From positions 1 through 64,000 of the forward strand of contig NZ_MWLO01000117.1 in assembly GCF_002198735.1 (NCBI RefSeq): a stretch of 64,000 nucleotides of DNA, written 5' to 3'. This document shows positions 28,301 to 35,699 of this stretch, piece after piece (positions within the stretch are counted from its first letter, which is position 1; the number at the start of each line of letters is the position of its first letter). The DNA comes from Ideonella sp. A 288 (GTDB lineage: Bacteria > Pseudomonadota > Gammaproteobacteria > Burkholderiales > Burkholderiaceae_C). The notes under the pieces were generated by a model that saw only the letters and a program-made list of their open reading frames with translations, ran no database searches and was not told where the DNA came from. Made by a program: the position numbers and the translations under genes.

Positions 28301-28803
28301 ATCAGCCCGCCGCGCACCGCGTACTCGCCCGGCGAGACGACCTGGCTGACGTGGTTGTAGCCGGCCAGGGTGAGCTGGGCTTTCAGCGCGGCCTCGTCCA
28401 GCTTCGCCTTCTGCTTGAACTGGAAGGTGGTGCCGGCCAGGAAGCTGGGCGGCGCCAGCCGCGTCAGCGCAGTGGTGGCGGGCAGCAGCACCACGTCGGC
28501 CTCCCCCGTGTGGATGCGCCACAGCGTGGCCAGGCGCTCGGAGATCAGGTCCTGGTGCGGGCTGAAGCTGTCGTAGGGCAGCGTCTCCCAGTCGGGGAAG
28601 ACCGTGGTCTTCAAGCCCGGGGCGAAGAAGGGCAGTTCGTCGGCCAGGCGCTGGGCGTCCGCCGGCTCGGCGGTGACGATGGCCAGCAACTGCTTCTGCC
28701 CCTGCCGCGCCTGCGCCAGGCGGGCCAGCAGCAGGGCATCGGCCGAGCCGATCGGGCGGGGCAGGGTGAAGCGCTTACCGGGTGCGATCGAGGGCAGTTG
28801 CAT
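25330..28803 (-). CDS. mfd: Transcription-repair coupling factor Mfd
   Basis: It releases RNA polymerase stalled at DNA lesions and recruits UvrA. At 1157 residues it is full length (E. coli 1148). The N-terminal UvrB-like region (LPFFAPGLKTTVFPDWETLPYDSFSPHQDLISERL), the polymerase-interaction segment (DPVVHANHGIGRYHGL), Walker A GDVGFGKTE near residue 630, VIDEEHRFG near 730 and QLRGRVGRS are all present. The ATG lies 22 bases after a GC-rich hairpin with a following T-rich stretch, possibly regulatory. It leads a unit continuing into sppA. Confidence 0.96.
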   Translation of the reverse strand: MQLPSIAPGKRFTLPRPIGSADALLLARLAQARQGQKQLLAIVTAEPADAQRLADELPFFAPGLKTTVFPDWETLPYDSFSPHQDLISERLATLWRIHTGEADVVLLPATTALTRLAPPSFLAGTTFQFKQKAKLDEAALKAQLTLAGYNHVSQVVSPGEYAVRGGLIDLFPMGSPVPYRVDLFDNEVDSIRTFDPDSQRSLYPVPEVRLLPGREFPMDEAARATFRARWREKLDGDPTKSRIYKDIAQGIATAGIEYYLPLFFEQTATIFDYFGRNATLVLHGEVDAALEHFWTDTRDRHRFVSADPERKVLAPEDIFQRSDEFFANANTFATLALRGNEPVEWARPLPDVAADRGATEPLATLGRHLDATPHRVLIVAESEGRRESLLELLRDHQIEPPSVATLAEFEASDEKFAITAAPLASGFFWHEPEGAPGVAPGAGRAIQFITETELFASAPGARRRRKQEQVSSVDALIKDLSELKIGDPVVHANHGIGRYHGLLNIDLGEGPSEFLHLEYADKATLYVPVSQLHLISRYTGVSADEAPLHKLGSGQWEKARRKAAEQVRDTAAELLNLYARRAAREGHAHRFSAHDYEAFAASFGFEETPDQRAAIHAVIQDMISPQPMDRLVCGDVGFGKTEVALRAAFVAVMGGKQVAILAPTTLLAEQHHQTLVDRFGKWPVKIAEMSRFRSPKEVKAALEGLAAGTVDIVVGTHKLLQPDVKYQRLGLLVIDEEHRFGVRHKEAIKAMRAEVDVLTLTATPIPRTLGMALEGLRDLSVIATAPQRRLAIKTFVRNEGNSVIREAVLRELKRGGQVYFLHNEVETIAARRDRLVELLPEARIAIAHGQMPERELERVMRDFIAQRHNVLLCSTIIETGIDVPSANTIVIARADKFGLAQLHQLRGRVGRSHHQAYAYLLVPDTETLSKAAQMRLDAIQSMEELGSGFYLAMHDLEIRGAGEVLGDNQSGNMMEVGFQLYNDMLSEAVRALKAGREPDLLSPTGIFGGSTEINLHAPALLPDSYCGDVQVRLNLYKRLATAERPEQLEILLEEITDRFGKLPAQGQTLFDTHRLRVLARAYGVQKIDANPRVMSITFRPNPPIDAMKIVALVQKNRQIKLAGNDKLRLERELADPKDRAQYIRDVLRSLGQPNPTT

Positions 28804-28824
28804 GGGCGCGGGACAAAAGCAAAC

Positions 28825-28850
28825 CGCCCCGCCGCAAAGGCGGCGGGGCG
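28825..28850 (-). terminator. Terminator-like hairpin in the mfd leader
   Basis: CGCCCCGCCGC and its exact complement form an eleven-base-pair stem around a four-base loop. Read on the minus strand it is followed by GTTTGCTTTTG, as in an intrinsic terminator, yet it sits just upstream of the mfd ATG (28803). It may be an attenuator of mfd or may block antisense read-through from ispD's side. Confidence 0.55.
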
Positions 28851-28863
28851 TGCATCGCGACGA

Positions 28864-28873
28864 ATTCTAGAAT
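28864..28873. promoter_or_regulatory. Overlapping divergent -10 elements for ispD and mfd
   Basis: ATTCTAGAAT is palindromic and gives TAGAAT on both strands: 28868-28873 for ispD and 28869-28864 for mfd. No good -35 is visible for either. The plus-strand element would place the transcription start at or next to the ispD ATG. Confidence 0.4.
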
Positions 28874-28880
28874 CGCGCCG

Positions 28881-29618
28881 ATGAATGCGCTGGCCGATGC
28901 CGCACCACCCTCCGCGCCACCCTCCGCACCACCGCGTTGCTATGCGCTCGTGCCCTGCGCCGGGGTGGGGCTGCGTGCCGGCGTGGGCGGCCCCAAGCAG
29001 TACGCCGCGCTGGCCGGCCGGCCCATGGTGGTCCACACGCTGGAGGCGCTCGACCGCGTGCCGCGGCTGGCCGCCACGCTGGTGGTGCTGTCGGCCGACG
29101 ACGCGCAGTTCGTGCAGGCCGTGCCGGGCTGGGCCGGCCCCCGGCAATGGCTGGCGCGCTGCGGCGGCGATACCCGGGCGCACACCGTGGCCAATGGCCT
29201 GGCCGAACTGCAGGCCCGCGGCGCCCACGCGCAGGACTGGGTGCTGGTGCACGACGCGGCCCGCTGCCTGCTGCGGCCCGAGTGGGTGGACCGGCTGATC
29301 GACGCCTGCCTGGACGACACGGTGGGCGGCCTGCTGGCGTTGCCGGTGGCCGACACCCTGAAGCAGGCCGACGGCGGCCGCGTCGCGGCCACCATCGACC
29401 GCGCGGGCAAGTGGGCGGCGCAGACGCCGCAGATGTTCCGCCTCGGCCTGCTGGGCCGCGCGCTGGCCGAGGCCGGTGGCGCGGTCACCGACGAATCCAG
29501 CGCCGTCGAGGCCCTGGGCCATGCGCCGCGGCTGGTGCCCGGCGAGGCCGAGAACTTCAAGCTCACCTACCCCGGTGACTTTGCCCTGGCAGAGCGGCTT
29601 CTCTTGAACAAGGCATGA
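28881..29618 (+). CDS. ispD: 2-C-methyl-D-erythritol 4-phosphate cytidylyltransferase
   Basis: It joins CTP and methylerythritol phosphate in the MEP isoprenoid pathway. The 245 residues contain [22 protein letters not shown] (nucleotide-binding loop), [11 protein letters not shown] and [11 protein letters not shown] Pro/Ala/Ser-rich N-terminus of about 18 residues precedes the core. No ribosome-binding site is visible before ATG 28881, and a TAGAAT ends eight bases earlier, so a leaderless message is possible. The stop overlaps the ispF start (ATGA). Confidence 0.94.
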   Translation: MNALADAAPPSAPPSAPPRCYALVPCAGVGLRAGVGGPKQYAALAGRPMVVHTLEALDRVPRLAATLVVLSADDAQFVQAVPGWAGPRQWLARCGGDTRAHTVANGLAELQARGAHAQDWVLVHDAARCLLRPEWVDRLIDACLDDTVGGLLALPVADTLKQADGGRVAATIDRAGKWAAQTPQMFRLGLLGRALAEAGGAVTDESSAVEALGHAPRLVPGEAENFKLTYPGDFALAERLLLNKA

Positions 29619-30121
29619 CGATGACCCCCTCGATGCGCATCGGTGAAGGCTGGGACATCCACGCGCTGGTCACCGGCCGGCCGCTGGTGCTGGGCGGTGT
29701 GACCATCCCGCACAGCCACGGCCTGCTCGGCCATTCCGATGCCGATGCGCTGCTGCACGCCATCACCGATGCGTTGCTGGGCGCGGCCGGCCTGGGCGAC
29801 ATCGGCCGCCATTTCCCCGACACCGATCCCGCCTTCGCCGGAGCCGATTCGATGAAGCTGCTGGCCGAGGCGGCCCGCCGGGTGCGCGTCGAAGGCTGGG
29901 CCATCGCGAACATCGATTCGACGATCGTGGCGCAGGCGCCGAAGATGGCGCCGCACATCCCGGCCATGCGCGAGCGCATCGCGGCGGCCCTGGGCATCAC
30001 CCCGCAGGCGGTCAACGTCAAGGCCAAGACGGCCGAGACGATGGGCCCGGTGGGCGAGGGCCGTGCCATCGAGGCGCGGGCGGTGTGCCTGCTGGTGGTC
30101 GACCCGCCCGAGCGGTACTGA
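29615..30121 (+). CDS. ispF: 2-C-methyl-D-erythritol 2,4-cyclodiphosphate synthase
   Basis: It cyclises CDP-methylerythritol diphosphate, the next but one step after IspD. The 168 residues include the metal ligands in GWDIHAL (D14, H16), [18 protein letters not shown], and the C-terminal motif [16 protein letters not shown]. The start overlaps the ispD stop by four bases, the usual ispDF arrangement. An ATG six bases later is an alternative start. It converges with the phospholipase-D-like gene 84 bases away. Confidence 0.95.
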   Translation: MTMTPSMRIGEGWDIHALVTGRPLVLGGVTIPHSHGLLGHSDADALLHAITDALLGAAGLGDIGRHFPDTDPAFAGADSMKLLAEAARRVRVEGWAIANIDSTIVAQAPKMAPHIPAMRERIAAALGITPQAVNVKAKTAETMGPVGEGRAIEARAVCLLVVDPPERY

Positions 30122-30149
30122 GTCCACCCAGGGCCACTCTAGGCCCCAG

Positions 30150-30177
30150 GCCGCCGGGCGGGCGATCTCTCGGCGGC
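30150..30177. terminator. Hairpin between convergent ispF and phospholipase-D-like genes
   Basis: GCCGCCG and CGGCGGC form a seven-base-pair stem with a 14-base loop, in the 84-base gap between convergent genes. There is no T run, so if it terminates transcription it would be weak or Rho-assisted. Confidence 0.3.
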
Positions 30178-30205
30178 ACCGTCACGCGGGATCGGATGCC
30201 CGGTC

Positions 30206-31777
30206 CTACAGCAGGTCCTCCGACACGAACAGCGACATCAGGAAGAGCCTCAACCTCAGGGCCCAGCTGGTGCCCGGCGCATCGTCGAAGCGCTCTTCGC
30301 CGTCGTCGCCCTGGGCCACCCACTGCACCGATCGGCCGTCCTGCGCCAGCTTCAACTCGTAGGTGCCCTGCGGATCGTCGAGCCGGAAGAAGCCGATCAG
30401 CTCCTCGGCCAGCGCCGGGCTGCGGATGCCCATGCCGATCTCGGTGTTGGTGTGGTCCGAGCGCGGGTCGATGTTCATCGAGCCGATCAGTACCGTCGAG
30501 CGGTCGAGGATGCCCAGCTTGGCGTGCAGTCGGCCAGCGGCGCCGGCCAGGGCCTTGCGCAGGCCGGCGTCGCGCTGCAGCCGAGACGAGGCCACCTCGA
30601 ACAATCGCACCCCCATGCGCAGCAGATCGACGCGGTAACGGGCCAGCCCGGTGTTGACCAGTGGCTCGTCGGATGCCGCAGTGCCGTTGGTGAAGACATG
30701 CACCGCGACGCCCCGTTCGCGCAGCCGGCGCAAGGCCTCGATCCCTTTGCGTCCCGGCACGTAGTAGGGCGAGGCGACGATGATCTCGCGCTGCGCCGCG
30801 TCCATCAGCCCCTGCGCACGGTGGCGCAGCGAGTCGGGCACGTCGATCCGGTGGGCCAGCAGCTTGTCCGGGTGGTCGGCCATCGCCCCGCCCTGGGCAA
30901 CGATCAGTGCGTGCTGGCGCCGGGCCAGCGCCACGCCGAAGGGCAGCCGGCCGAAGGCGTCGGGGCCGACCAGCGGTTCGGGTTCTGTGGCGTCGGCGGT
31001 GAGGCGGTCGAACGACGCACGGCGCGCCACGGCGTCGAGCGGATTGCTGGCCACCGCTGCCAGCGGCCGCACCGGTGAGCTGTTCCAGTACTCGTCGAAG
31101 AGCGCAGAGAGCTCGGGCACGATGGCGCCGACCATCAGCAGATCGACATCGATGAAATTGGCCGTGCGGCTGCGAAAGAAGTACTCGTCGGCCAGGTTGC
31201 GGCCGCCGCCGATGGCCACCGCGCCGTCGGCCACCAGCAGCTTGTTGTGCATGCGGTGGTTGAGCCGGTCGAACTCGGTGGCCAGCTGCCACAGCCGCGC
31301 CGGCAGGCTGGCGCGGGCGCTGGCAAACGGATTGAACAAGCGCACCTCGACGTGCTCGTGCGCGGCCAGGCCCAGCAACACGTCGTCCATGCCCTCGGTG
31401 TGGAAGTCGTCCAGCAGCAACCGCACCCGCACGCCGCGCCGGGCCGCGTCGCGCAGTTCGCGCAGCACCAGCCGGCCGACCCCATCGTCCGACAGCACGT
31501 AGGTCTGCAGATCGATCGACGTGCGCGCCTGCCGGATCAACTGCAGGCGGGCATCCAGGGCGTAGGCCGGCTGCGCCAGCGGTTGGCAGCCCGACAGGCC
31601 GGGTGGCACGCCGGCGTCGTTGGCCACCTGGGCCAGCGGCGCATCGGCGGGCGCCGTCAGCGTGGTCGACGGGGCCTGCGGCACGGCGGGCGGCAGACCG
31701 GCGCAGCCGGCCAGGGCCAGGGCCACCAGACCCGCCGCCGCCAGCCGCAGCAGGCGGCCAACGCGCGGCGGCGTCAC
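30206..31777 (-). CDS. Phospholipase-D-like lipoprotein (cardiolipin synthase-related)
   Basis: It belongs to the phospholipase D superfamily, which includes cardiolipin synthases. Two HKD motifs are intact: HNKLLVAD (H177, K179, D184) and HAKLGILD followed by SMNIDPRS. The N-terminus has a basic start, a hydrophobic stretch and lipobox LAGC (C25), so the product should be a lipoprotein; ClsC-like enzymes have this build. The start is GTG at 31777, overlapping the envZ TGA as GTGA. Translation is thus coupled to the osmosensor kinase, suggesting envelope lipid remodelling under OmpR/EnvZ control. The reading frame continues upstream inside envZ but has no family similarity there. Confidence 0.88.
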   Translation of the reverse strand: MTPPRVGRLLRLAAAGLVALALAGCAGLPPAVPQAPSTTLTAPADAPLAQVANDAGVPPGLSGCQPLAQPAYALDARLQLIRQARTSIDLQTYVLSDDGVGRLVLRELRDAARRGVRVRLLLDDFHTEGMDDVLLGLAAHEHVEVRLFNPFASARASLPARLWQLATEFDRLNHRMHNKLLVADGAVAIGGGRNLADEYFFRSRTANFIDVDLLMVGAIVPELSALFDEYWNSSPVRPLAAVASNPLDAVARRASFDRLTADATEPEPLVGPDAFGRLPFGVALARRQHALIVAQGGAMADHPDKLLAHRIDVPDSLRHRAQGLMDAAQREIIVASPYYVPGRKGIEALRRLRERGVAVHVFTNGTAASDEPLVNTGLARYRVDLLRMGVRLFEVASSRLQRDAGLRKALAGAAGRLHAKLGILDRSTVLIGSMNIDPRSDHTNTEIGMGIRSPALAEELIGFFRLDDPQGTYELKLAQDGRSVQWVAQGDDGEERFDDAPGTSWALRLRLFLMSLFVSEDLL

Positions 31778-33102
31778 GGTGCGCGCTTGAGCCGCAGGTG
31801 CAGCATCAACCCGCCGTCGGGCGCGTTGGCCAGGTCGAGCTGGCCACCCATGCGCTGCATGGCCTTCTCGACGATCGCCAGGCCCAGCCCCGCGCCGGTG
31901 GCGGCGGTGCGGGCGGCGTCGCCGCGGAAGAACGGCGTGGTCAGCTGCGCCAGCCGGTCGGGCGCCACGCCCTGGCCGTGGTCGCGCACGGTGCAGATGA
32001 TCCAGGGGCCCGATCGCACGTAGCTCACGTGCACCACCGCGATGCCGGTGTCGGTGGTGCGGCCGTAGCGGCGCGCGTTCTCGAACAGGTTGGCGAAGAC
32101 GCGGCCCAGCTCCACCTCGTCGGCCATCACCTTCAGGTCGATGGCCACCTTGGAGGTGATGCGGATCTCGGACGGGTCGCGGAAGGCCGCCGCCTCCTTG
32201 TCGATGAGCATCGACAGGTGGATCGGCCGCATGTGCGACTCGCCCGGCCGCGCGTAGTCCATGAACTTGTCGATGATGGCGTCGAGCTGGTCGATGTCGG
32301 CGGCCATGTAGCGCCGCGCTTCCTCGTCGGACACGCTCATCTCGGCTTCCAGACGAAGCCGCGCCAGTGGCGTGCGCAGGTCGTGGCTGATGCCGGCCAG
32401 CATCACCGCGCGGTCTTCCTCCACCTTGGCCAGCTCGCGCGCCATGCGGTTGAAGCCCATGTTGACCTCGCGGATCTCGCTGGTCAGCGTGTTCTCGTCC
32501 AGGCGCGACTCGTACTCGCCGCCGCGGATGCGGCTGGCCGCGAACGACAGGTCGCGCAGCGGCCGGTTGATGAGCCGGGCGATGGCCACCGAGCCGATCA
32601 CCGTGGCCAGCAGGGCGATGCCCACCCAGACGAACCAGGTGCTGCCGGTGAGTGGATGGATGCGCGCCGACTCGGCCCGCAGCCACCACGGGTCGCCCTC
32701 GATGGTGAAACCGACCCACAGCCCTTCGTTGCCATTGACGGCGCTGGCCACGATGGTGTCCGGGCCCAGCCGTGAGCGCAGTTCGCCGCCCACCTTGTTG
32801 GTGAAGCCGTCGCGCTCGAAGGGCTCGAACTTGTCGTTGGGCTCGCGGGGCAGCACGCGGATGGCCTCGCTGGTGCTCATGGCCTTGACCAGCGCCACGC
32901 GGTTGATGCGGTCGGCGTGGCGCATGCCCTCGCGCGACAGGTTCACCAGGCTGGCGATCTGTTGCGCTGCCAGCACCACGCGCGGCTCGGATTCGAGCGC
33001 GCGCAGGGTCTGCACCCACGCGAAGATGCCCCCGCACAGCAGCAGCGCGAGCAGGAAGAACGTGCGCCAGAACAGGCTGAGGGCGACCTTCTTGTCGGTC
33101 AC
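31774..33102 (-). CDS. envZ: Sensor histidine kinase, EnvZ-like
   Basis: This inner-membrane kinase is the partner of the adjacent OmpR. In 442 residues: helix 1 at about 11-31, a periplasmic region, helix 2 at about 153-176, HAMP, then the phosphoacceptor H240 in GISHDLRTPLARLR. The N box (LFENARRYGRTT), DHGQGV and GAGLGLAIV follow in the ATP-binding domain. The start is GTG at 33102, 123 bases after ompR; that spacer is longer than in many ompR-envZ pairs and holds no gene. Its stop overlaps the phospholipase-D-like gene. Confidence 0.9.
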   Translation of the reverse strand: MTDKKVALSLFWRTFFLLALLLCGGIFAWVQTLRALESEPRVVLAAQQIASLVNLSREGMRHADRINRVALVKAMSTSEAIRVLPREPNDKFEPFERDGFTNKVGGELRSRLGPDTIVASAVNGNEGLWVGFTIEGDPWWLRAESARIHPLTGSTWFVWVGIALLATVIGSVAIARLINRPLRDLSFAASRIRGGEYESRLDENTLTSEIREVNMGFNRMARELAKVEEDRAVMLAGISHDLRTPLARLRLEAEMSVSDEEARRYMAADIDQLDAIIDKFMDYARPGESHMRPIHLSMLIDKEAAAFRDPSEIRITSKVAIDLKVMADEVELGRVFANLFENARRYGRTTDTGIAVVHVSYVRSGPWIICTVRDHGQGVAPDRLAQLTTPFFRGDAARTAATGAGLGLAIVEKAMQRMGGQLDLANAPDGGLMLHLRLKRAP

Positions 33103-33225
33103 TCGGAGGCCCCCGGGGGGCAGGGCGAGCGAGGGCGGACAGCCATCATCGGGATACCCCGGTGCCTTGCACCGCGCCGCCGGTCAGGGGGGCACTCACC
33201 TTCGGGTGGCCGGGCGACAGGTGCC

Positions 33226-33957
33226 TCATGCAGCGCCGTCCGGCACGAAGACATAGCCCACGCCCCACACGGTCTGGATGTAGCGCGGCTGCGAGGGGTC
33301 GGATTCGATCATCTTGCGCAAGCGCGAGACCTGCACGTCGAGGCTGCGGTCGAAGGGCTCGAACTCGCGGCCACGCGCCAGCTGCGCCAGCTTGTCGCGG
33401 GACAGCGGCTGCCGCGGGTGGCGCACCAGCGCCTTGAGCATCGAGAACTCGCCGGTGGTCAGCGCCATCTGCTCGCCGTCCTTGGTCAGGCGCCGCAGCG
33501 ACAGGTCGAACTCGAAGGGGCCGAAAGTGACGATCTGTGCCTCCTTCGACGGCGCGCCGGGGGCTTCGGGCGCCGGGCGGCGCCGCAGCACCGCGTGGAT
33601 GCGGGCCAGCAGTTCTCTCGGGTTGAAGGGCTTGGGCAGGTAGTCATCGGCGCCGACCTCGAGGCCGACGATGCGGTCCACGTCCTCCACCTTGGCCGTC
33701 AGCATGATGATGGGCGTCACGTCGTTGGCGGCGCGCAGGCGCCGGCAGATCGACAGGCCGTCCTCGCCGGGGAGCATCAGGTCGAGCACGATCAGGTCGA
33801 TGGTCTCGCGGGTGAGCAGGCGGTTCAGGGCCTTGGCGTCTTCGGCCAGCAGCACCTCGAAGCCTTCCTGCGTGAGATAGCGGCGCAGCAGATCGCGGAT
33901 GCGCGCGTCGTCGTCGACGACCACAATGCGGTCGGGGCGGGGTGTGGGTGAGTTCAT
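33226..33957 (-). CDS. ompR: DNA-binding response regulator OmpR
   Basis: This two-domain regulator is phosphorylated by EnvZ. In 243 residues: receiver with acidic cluster DDD (16-18), phosphoacceptor D59, T87 and K109, then a winged helix. The C-terminal stretch SRDKLAQLARGREFEPFDRSLDVQVSRLRKM and RYIQTVWGVGYVFVPDG is very close to E. coli OmpR, supporting true orthology. ATG 33957 is preferred because GGAG lies six bases upstream; a start at 34020 would add 21 residues not seen in the family. It is divergent from the SIMPL gene across 186 bases. Confidence 0.94.
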   Translation of the reverse strand: MNSPTPRPDRIVVVDDDARIRDLLRRYLTQEGFEVLLAEDAKALNRLLTRETIDLIVLDLMLPGEDGLSICRRLRAANDVTPIIMLTAKVEDVDRIVGLEVGADDYLPKPFNPRELLARIHAVLRRRPAPEAPGAPSKEAQIVTFGPFEFDLSLRRLTKDGEQMALTTGEFSMLKALVRHPRQPLSRDKLAQLARGREFEPFDRSLDVQVSRLRKMIESDPSQPRYIQTVWGVGYVFVPDGAA

Positions 33958-33971
33958 GCCTGGCTCCAAAT

Positions 33972-34038
33972 TTGTAACAGAGGCATTGTGCAAGGCGTTT
34001 GAAGGTGGATTCTGAGCCACCTGACCCGTTGTTACAAC
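33972..34038. promoter_or_regulatory. Repeated TTGT(A/T)AC elements in the ompR upstream region
   Basis: TTGTAAC at 33972-33978 and the dyad GTTGTTACAAC at 34028-34038 lie between ompR and the divergent SIMPL gene. TTGTTACA also occurs in OmpR sites of enterobacteria, so autoregulation is possible. Spacing and number of half-sites do not match a classic OmpR tandem site. Confidence 0.35.
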
Positions 34039-34143
34039 TCTTGCCGCCTGGTGCCAGCCCTGTCCAGGTCAACGGTGCAGTGCCCTGGCGCGCTGTGGAA
34101 GAGGGTGCGGCCGACCCGGTCGACCCACAAAAAGGACCATTCA

Positions 34144-34848
34144 ATGAACCGAACCATCCTGCTGGCGGCGGCTACGACCCTGGCCGCGGGTGCCAGCCTG
34201 GCGCAGACGCTGCCGCCGCCGCAAAACGTGCTGCAACTGGCGGCCAGCGCCACTGTGGAGGTGCCACAGGACCAGCTGTCGATCACGATGTCTGTGCAGC
34301 GCGACGGCAATGACGCGGCCGCCGTGCAGTCGCAGTTGAAGCAGGTGCTCGATGCGGCGCTGGTCGAGGCGCGCAAGGCGGCGCGTCCGGGTCTGGTGGA
34401 CGTGCGCACCGGGGCGTTCTCGCTCTATCCGCGCTATTCGCCGAAGGGCGGCATCGCCGGCTGGCAGGGGCGTGCCGAACTGGTGATCGATGGCCGCGAC
34501 ATGCCGGCCATCAGCCAGTTGAGTGGCCGACTCACCGGCCTGGTGGTGTCGGGCGTGGCGCACAGCCTGTCGCGCGAGGCACGCGACAAGGTCGAGGCCG
34601 ACGTGGCCGGCCAGGCCATCGCCAAGTTCAAGGGCCGCGCCGAGGTGTACGCAAAGCAGTTCGGCTTCGGCGGCTATTCGATCCGCGAAGTGGCGGTGGG
34701 CCAGGCCGACGGCGCGATGCCGTCGCCGATGCCGCGGATGCGGGCCATGGCCGCCGCGGCACCCACCGACGAGGCTTTACCGGTGGAGGCCGGCAAGGCC
34801 ACCGTCACGGTCACCGTGAACGGCAGCATCCAGATGTCGCCCCGGTAG
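34144..34848 (+). CDS. SIMPL domain (DUF541) periplasmic protein
   Basis: This 234-residue protein has a signal peptide (MNRTILLAAATTLAAGASLAQ) and one SIMPL domain. The domain is marked by LQLAASATVEVPQDQLSITMSVQRDG, RTGAFSLYPRYSPKGGIAGWQGRAELVIDGRD and a C-terminal VTVTVNGSIQM. Family members are periplasmic or outer-membrane associated with poorly defined roles, often stress-linked. AAGGA lies shortly before ATG 34144. It is divergent from ompR and may share its control region. It converges with 3-hydroxybutyrate dehydrogenase. Confidence 0.85.
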   Translation: MNRTILLAAATTLAAGASLAQTLPPPQNVLQLAASATVEVPQDQLSITMSVQRDGNDAAAVQSQLKQVLDAALVEARKAARPGLVDVRTGAFSLYPRYSPKGGIAGWQGRAELVIDGRDMPAISQLSGRLTGLVVSGVAHSLSREARDKVEADVAGQAIAKFKGRAEVYAKQFGFGGYSIREVAVGQADGAMPSPMPRMRAMAAAAPTDEALPVEAGKATVTVTVNGSIQMSPR

Positions 34849-34850
34849 TC

Positions 34851-34869
34851 AGGGCGACTGCGGCGCCCT
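34851..34869. terminator. Small hairpin between convergent genes
   Basis: AGGGCG and CGCCCT form a six-base-pair stem with a seven-base loop, between the SIMPL stop and the 3-hydroxybutyrate dehydrogenase stop. No T run follows on either strand. It is the only candidate terminator in the gap. Confidence 0.3.
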
Positions 34870-34877
34870 CGACGAAC

Positions 34878-35648
34878 TTACTGCGCCGTCCAGCCGCCGT
34901 CGACCGTCCAGGCCACGCCGCGGATGTTGTCGGCCGCCGGCGAGCACAGGAACATCACCAGCCCGGCCAGTTGCTCGGGCGTGGTGAATTGCAGCGAGGG
35001 CTGCTTCTCGGCCAGCAACTGGCGCTTGGCCTCGTCGTTGGACACGTTGGCCTGCGCGGCACGGGCGTCCACCTGCTTCTGCACCAACGGCGTCAGCACC
35101 CAACCCGGGCAGACGGCGTTGACGGTGATGCCGGTGGTGGCGTTCTCGAGCGCCGCCACCTTGGTCAGGCCCACGACGCCGTGCTTGGCGGCCACGTAGG
35201 CCGACTTCTGCACCGACGCCACCAGGCCGTGCACCGAGGCCACGTTGACGATGCGGCCCCAGTTGCGCTGCTTCATGCCCGGCAGGGCAGCGCGCATGGC
35301 GTGGAAATTGGAACTGAGGTTGATCGCCAGCACCGCATCCCAGCGCTCGACGGGGAAGTCCTCGACGCTGGCCACGTGCTGGATGCCGGCGTTGTTGACC
35401 AGCACGTCCAGCGCGCCGAACTCGGCCTCGCAGGCGCGCACCATGGCCTCGATCTCGGCCGGCTTGCTCATGTCGGCGCCGTGGTACGACACCTTGCCGC
35501 CGATGGCGGCGACTTCGGCCTTGGCGGCCTCGACGTCACCGAAGCCATTGAGCATCACATTGGCGCCATTGCGGGCCAGCGCCAGCGCGATGCCGAGGCC
35601 GATGCCACTGGTGGAGCCGGTGACGAGGGCGGTTTTTCCTTTGAGCAT
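34878..35648 (-). CDS. bdhA: 3-hydroxybutyrate dehydrogenase
   Basis: This short-chain dehydrogenase interconverts 3-hydroxybutyrate and acetoacetate with NAD, a step in polyhydroxybutyrate use. The 256 residues start MLKGKTALVTGSTSGIGLGIA (TGxxxGIG cofactor motif), with NNAGIQHV, the catalytic Ser-Tyr-Lys region (VASVHGL...SAYVAAKHG) and VCPGWVLTPLVQKQ. The last two and the FTTPEQLAGLVMFLCS segment are typical of this enzyme rather than other reductases. It is divergent from an alpha/beta hydrolase 51 bases away; phaR lies some 5 kb downstream. Confidence 0.88.
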   Translation of the reverse strand: MLKGKTALVTGSTSGIGLGIALALARNGANVMLNGFGDVEAAKAEVAAIGGKVSYHGADMSKPAEIEAMVRACEAEFGALDVLVNNAGIQHVASVEDFPVERWDAVLAINLSSNFHAMRAALPGMKQRNWGRIVNVASVHGLVASVQKSAYVAAKHGVVGLTKVAALENATTGITVNAVCPGWVLTPLVQKQVDARAAQANVSNDEAKRQLLAEKQPSLQFTTPEQLAGLVMFLCSPAADNIRGVAWTVDGGWTAQ

Positions 35649-35699
35649 GACAATCTCCGTGGGATTCACTGCGATGATTATCCGCAAGGAGACTGACCG

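Noticed and set aside
25942-28884. 980-residue plus-strand frame opposite mfd
   Set aside because: Low-complexity antisense translation; Mfd is complete on the other strand.
31778-33037. In-frame extension joining the phospholipase-D-like gene to a 943-residue protein through envZ
   Set aside because: The extension is an alternative frame of envZ with no similarity; the lipoprotein signal and GTGA overlap mark the true start at 31777.
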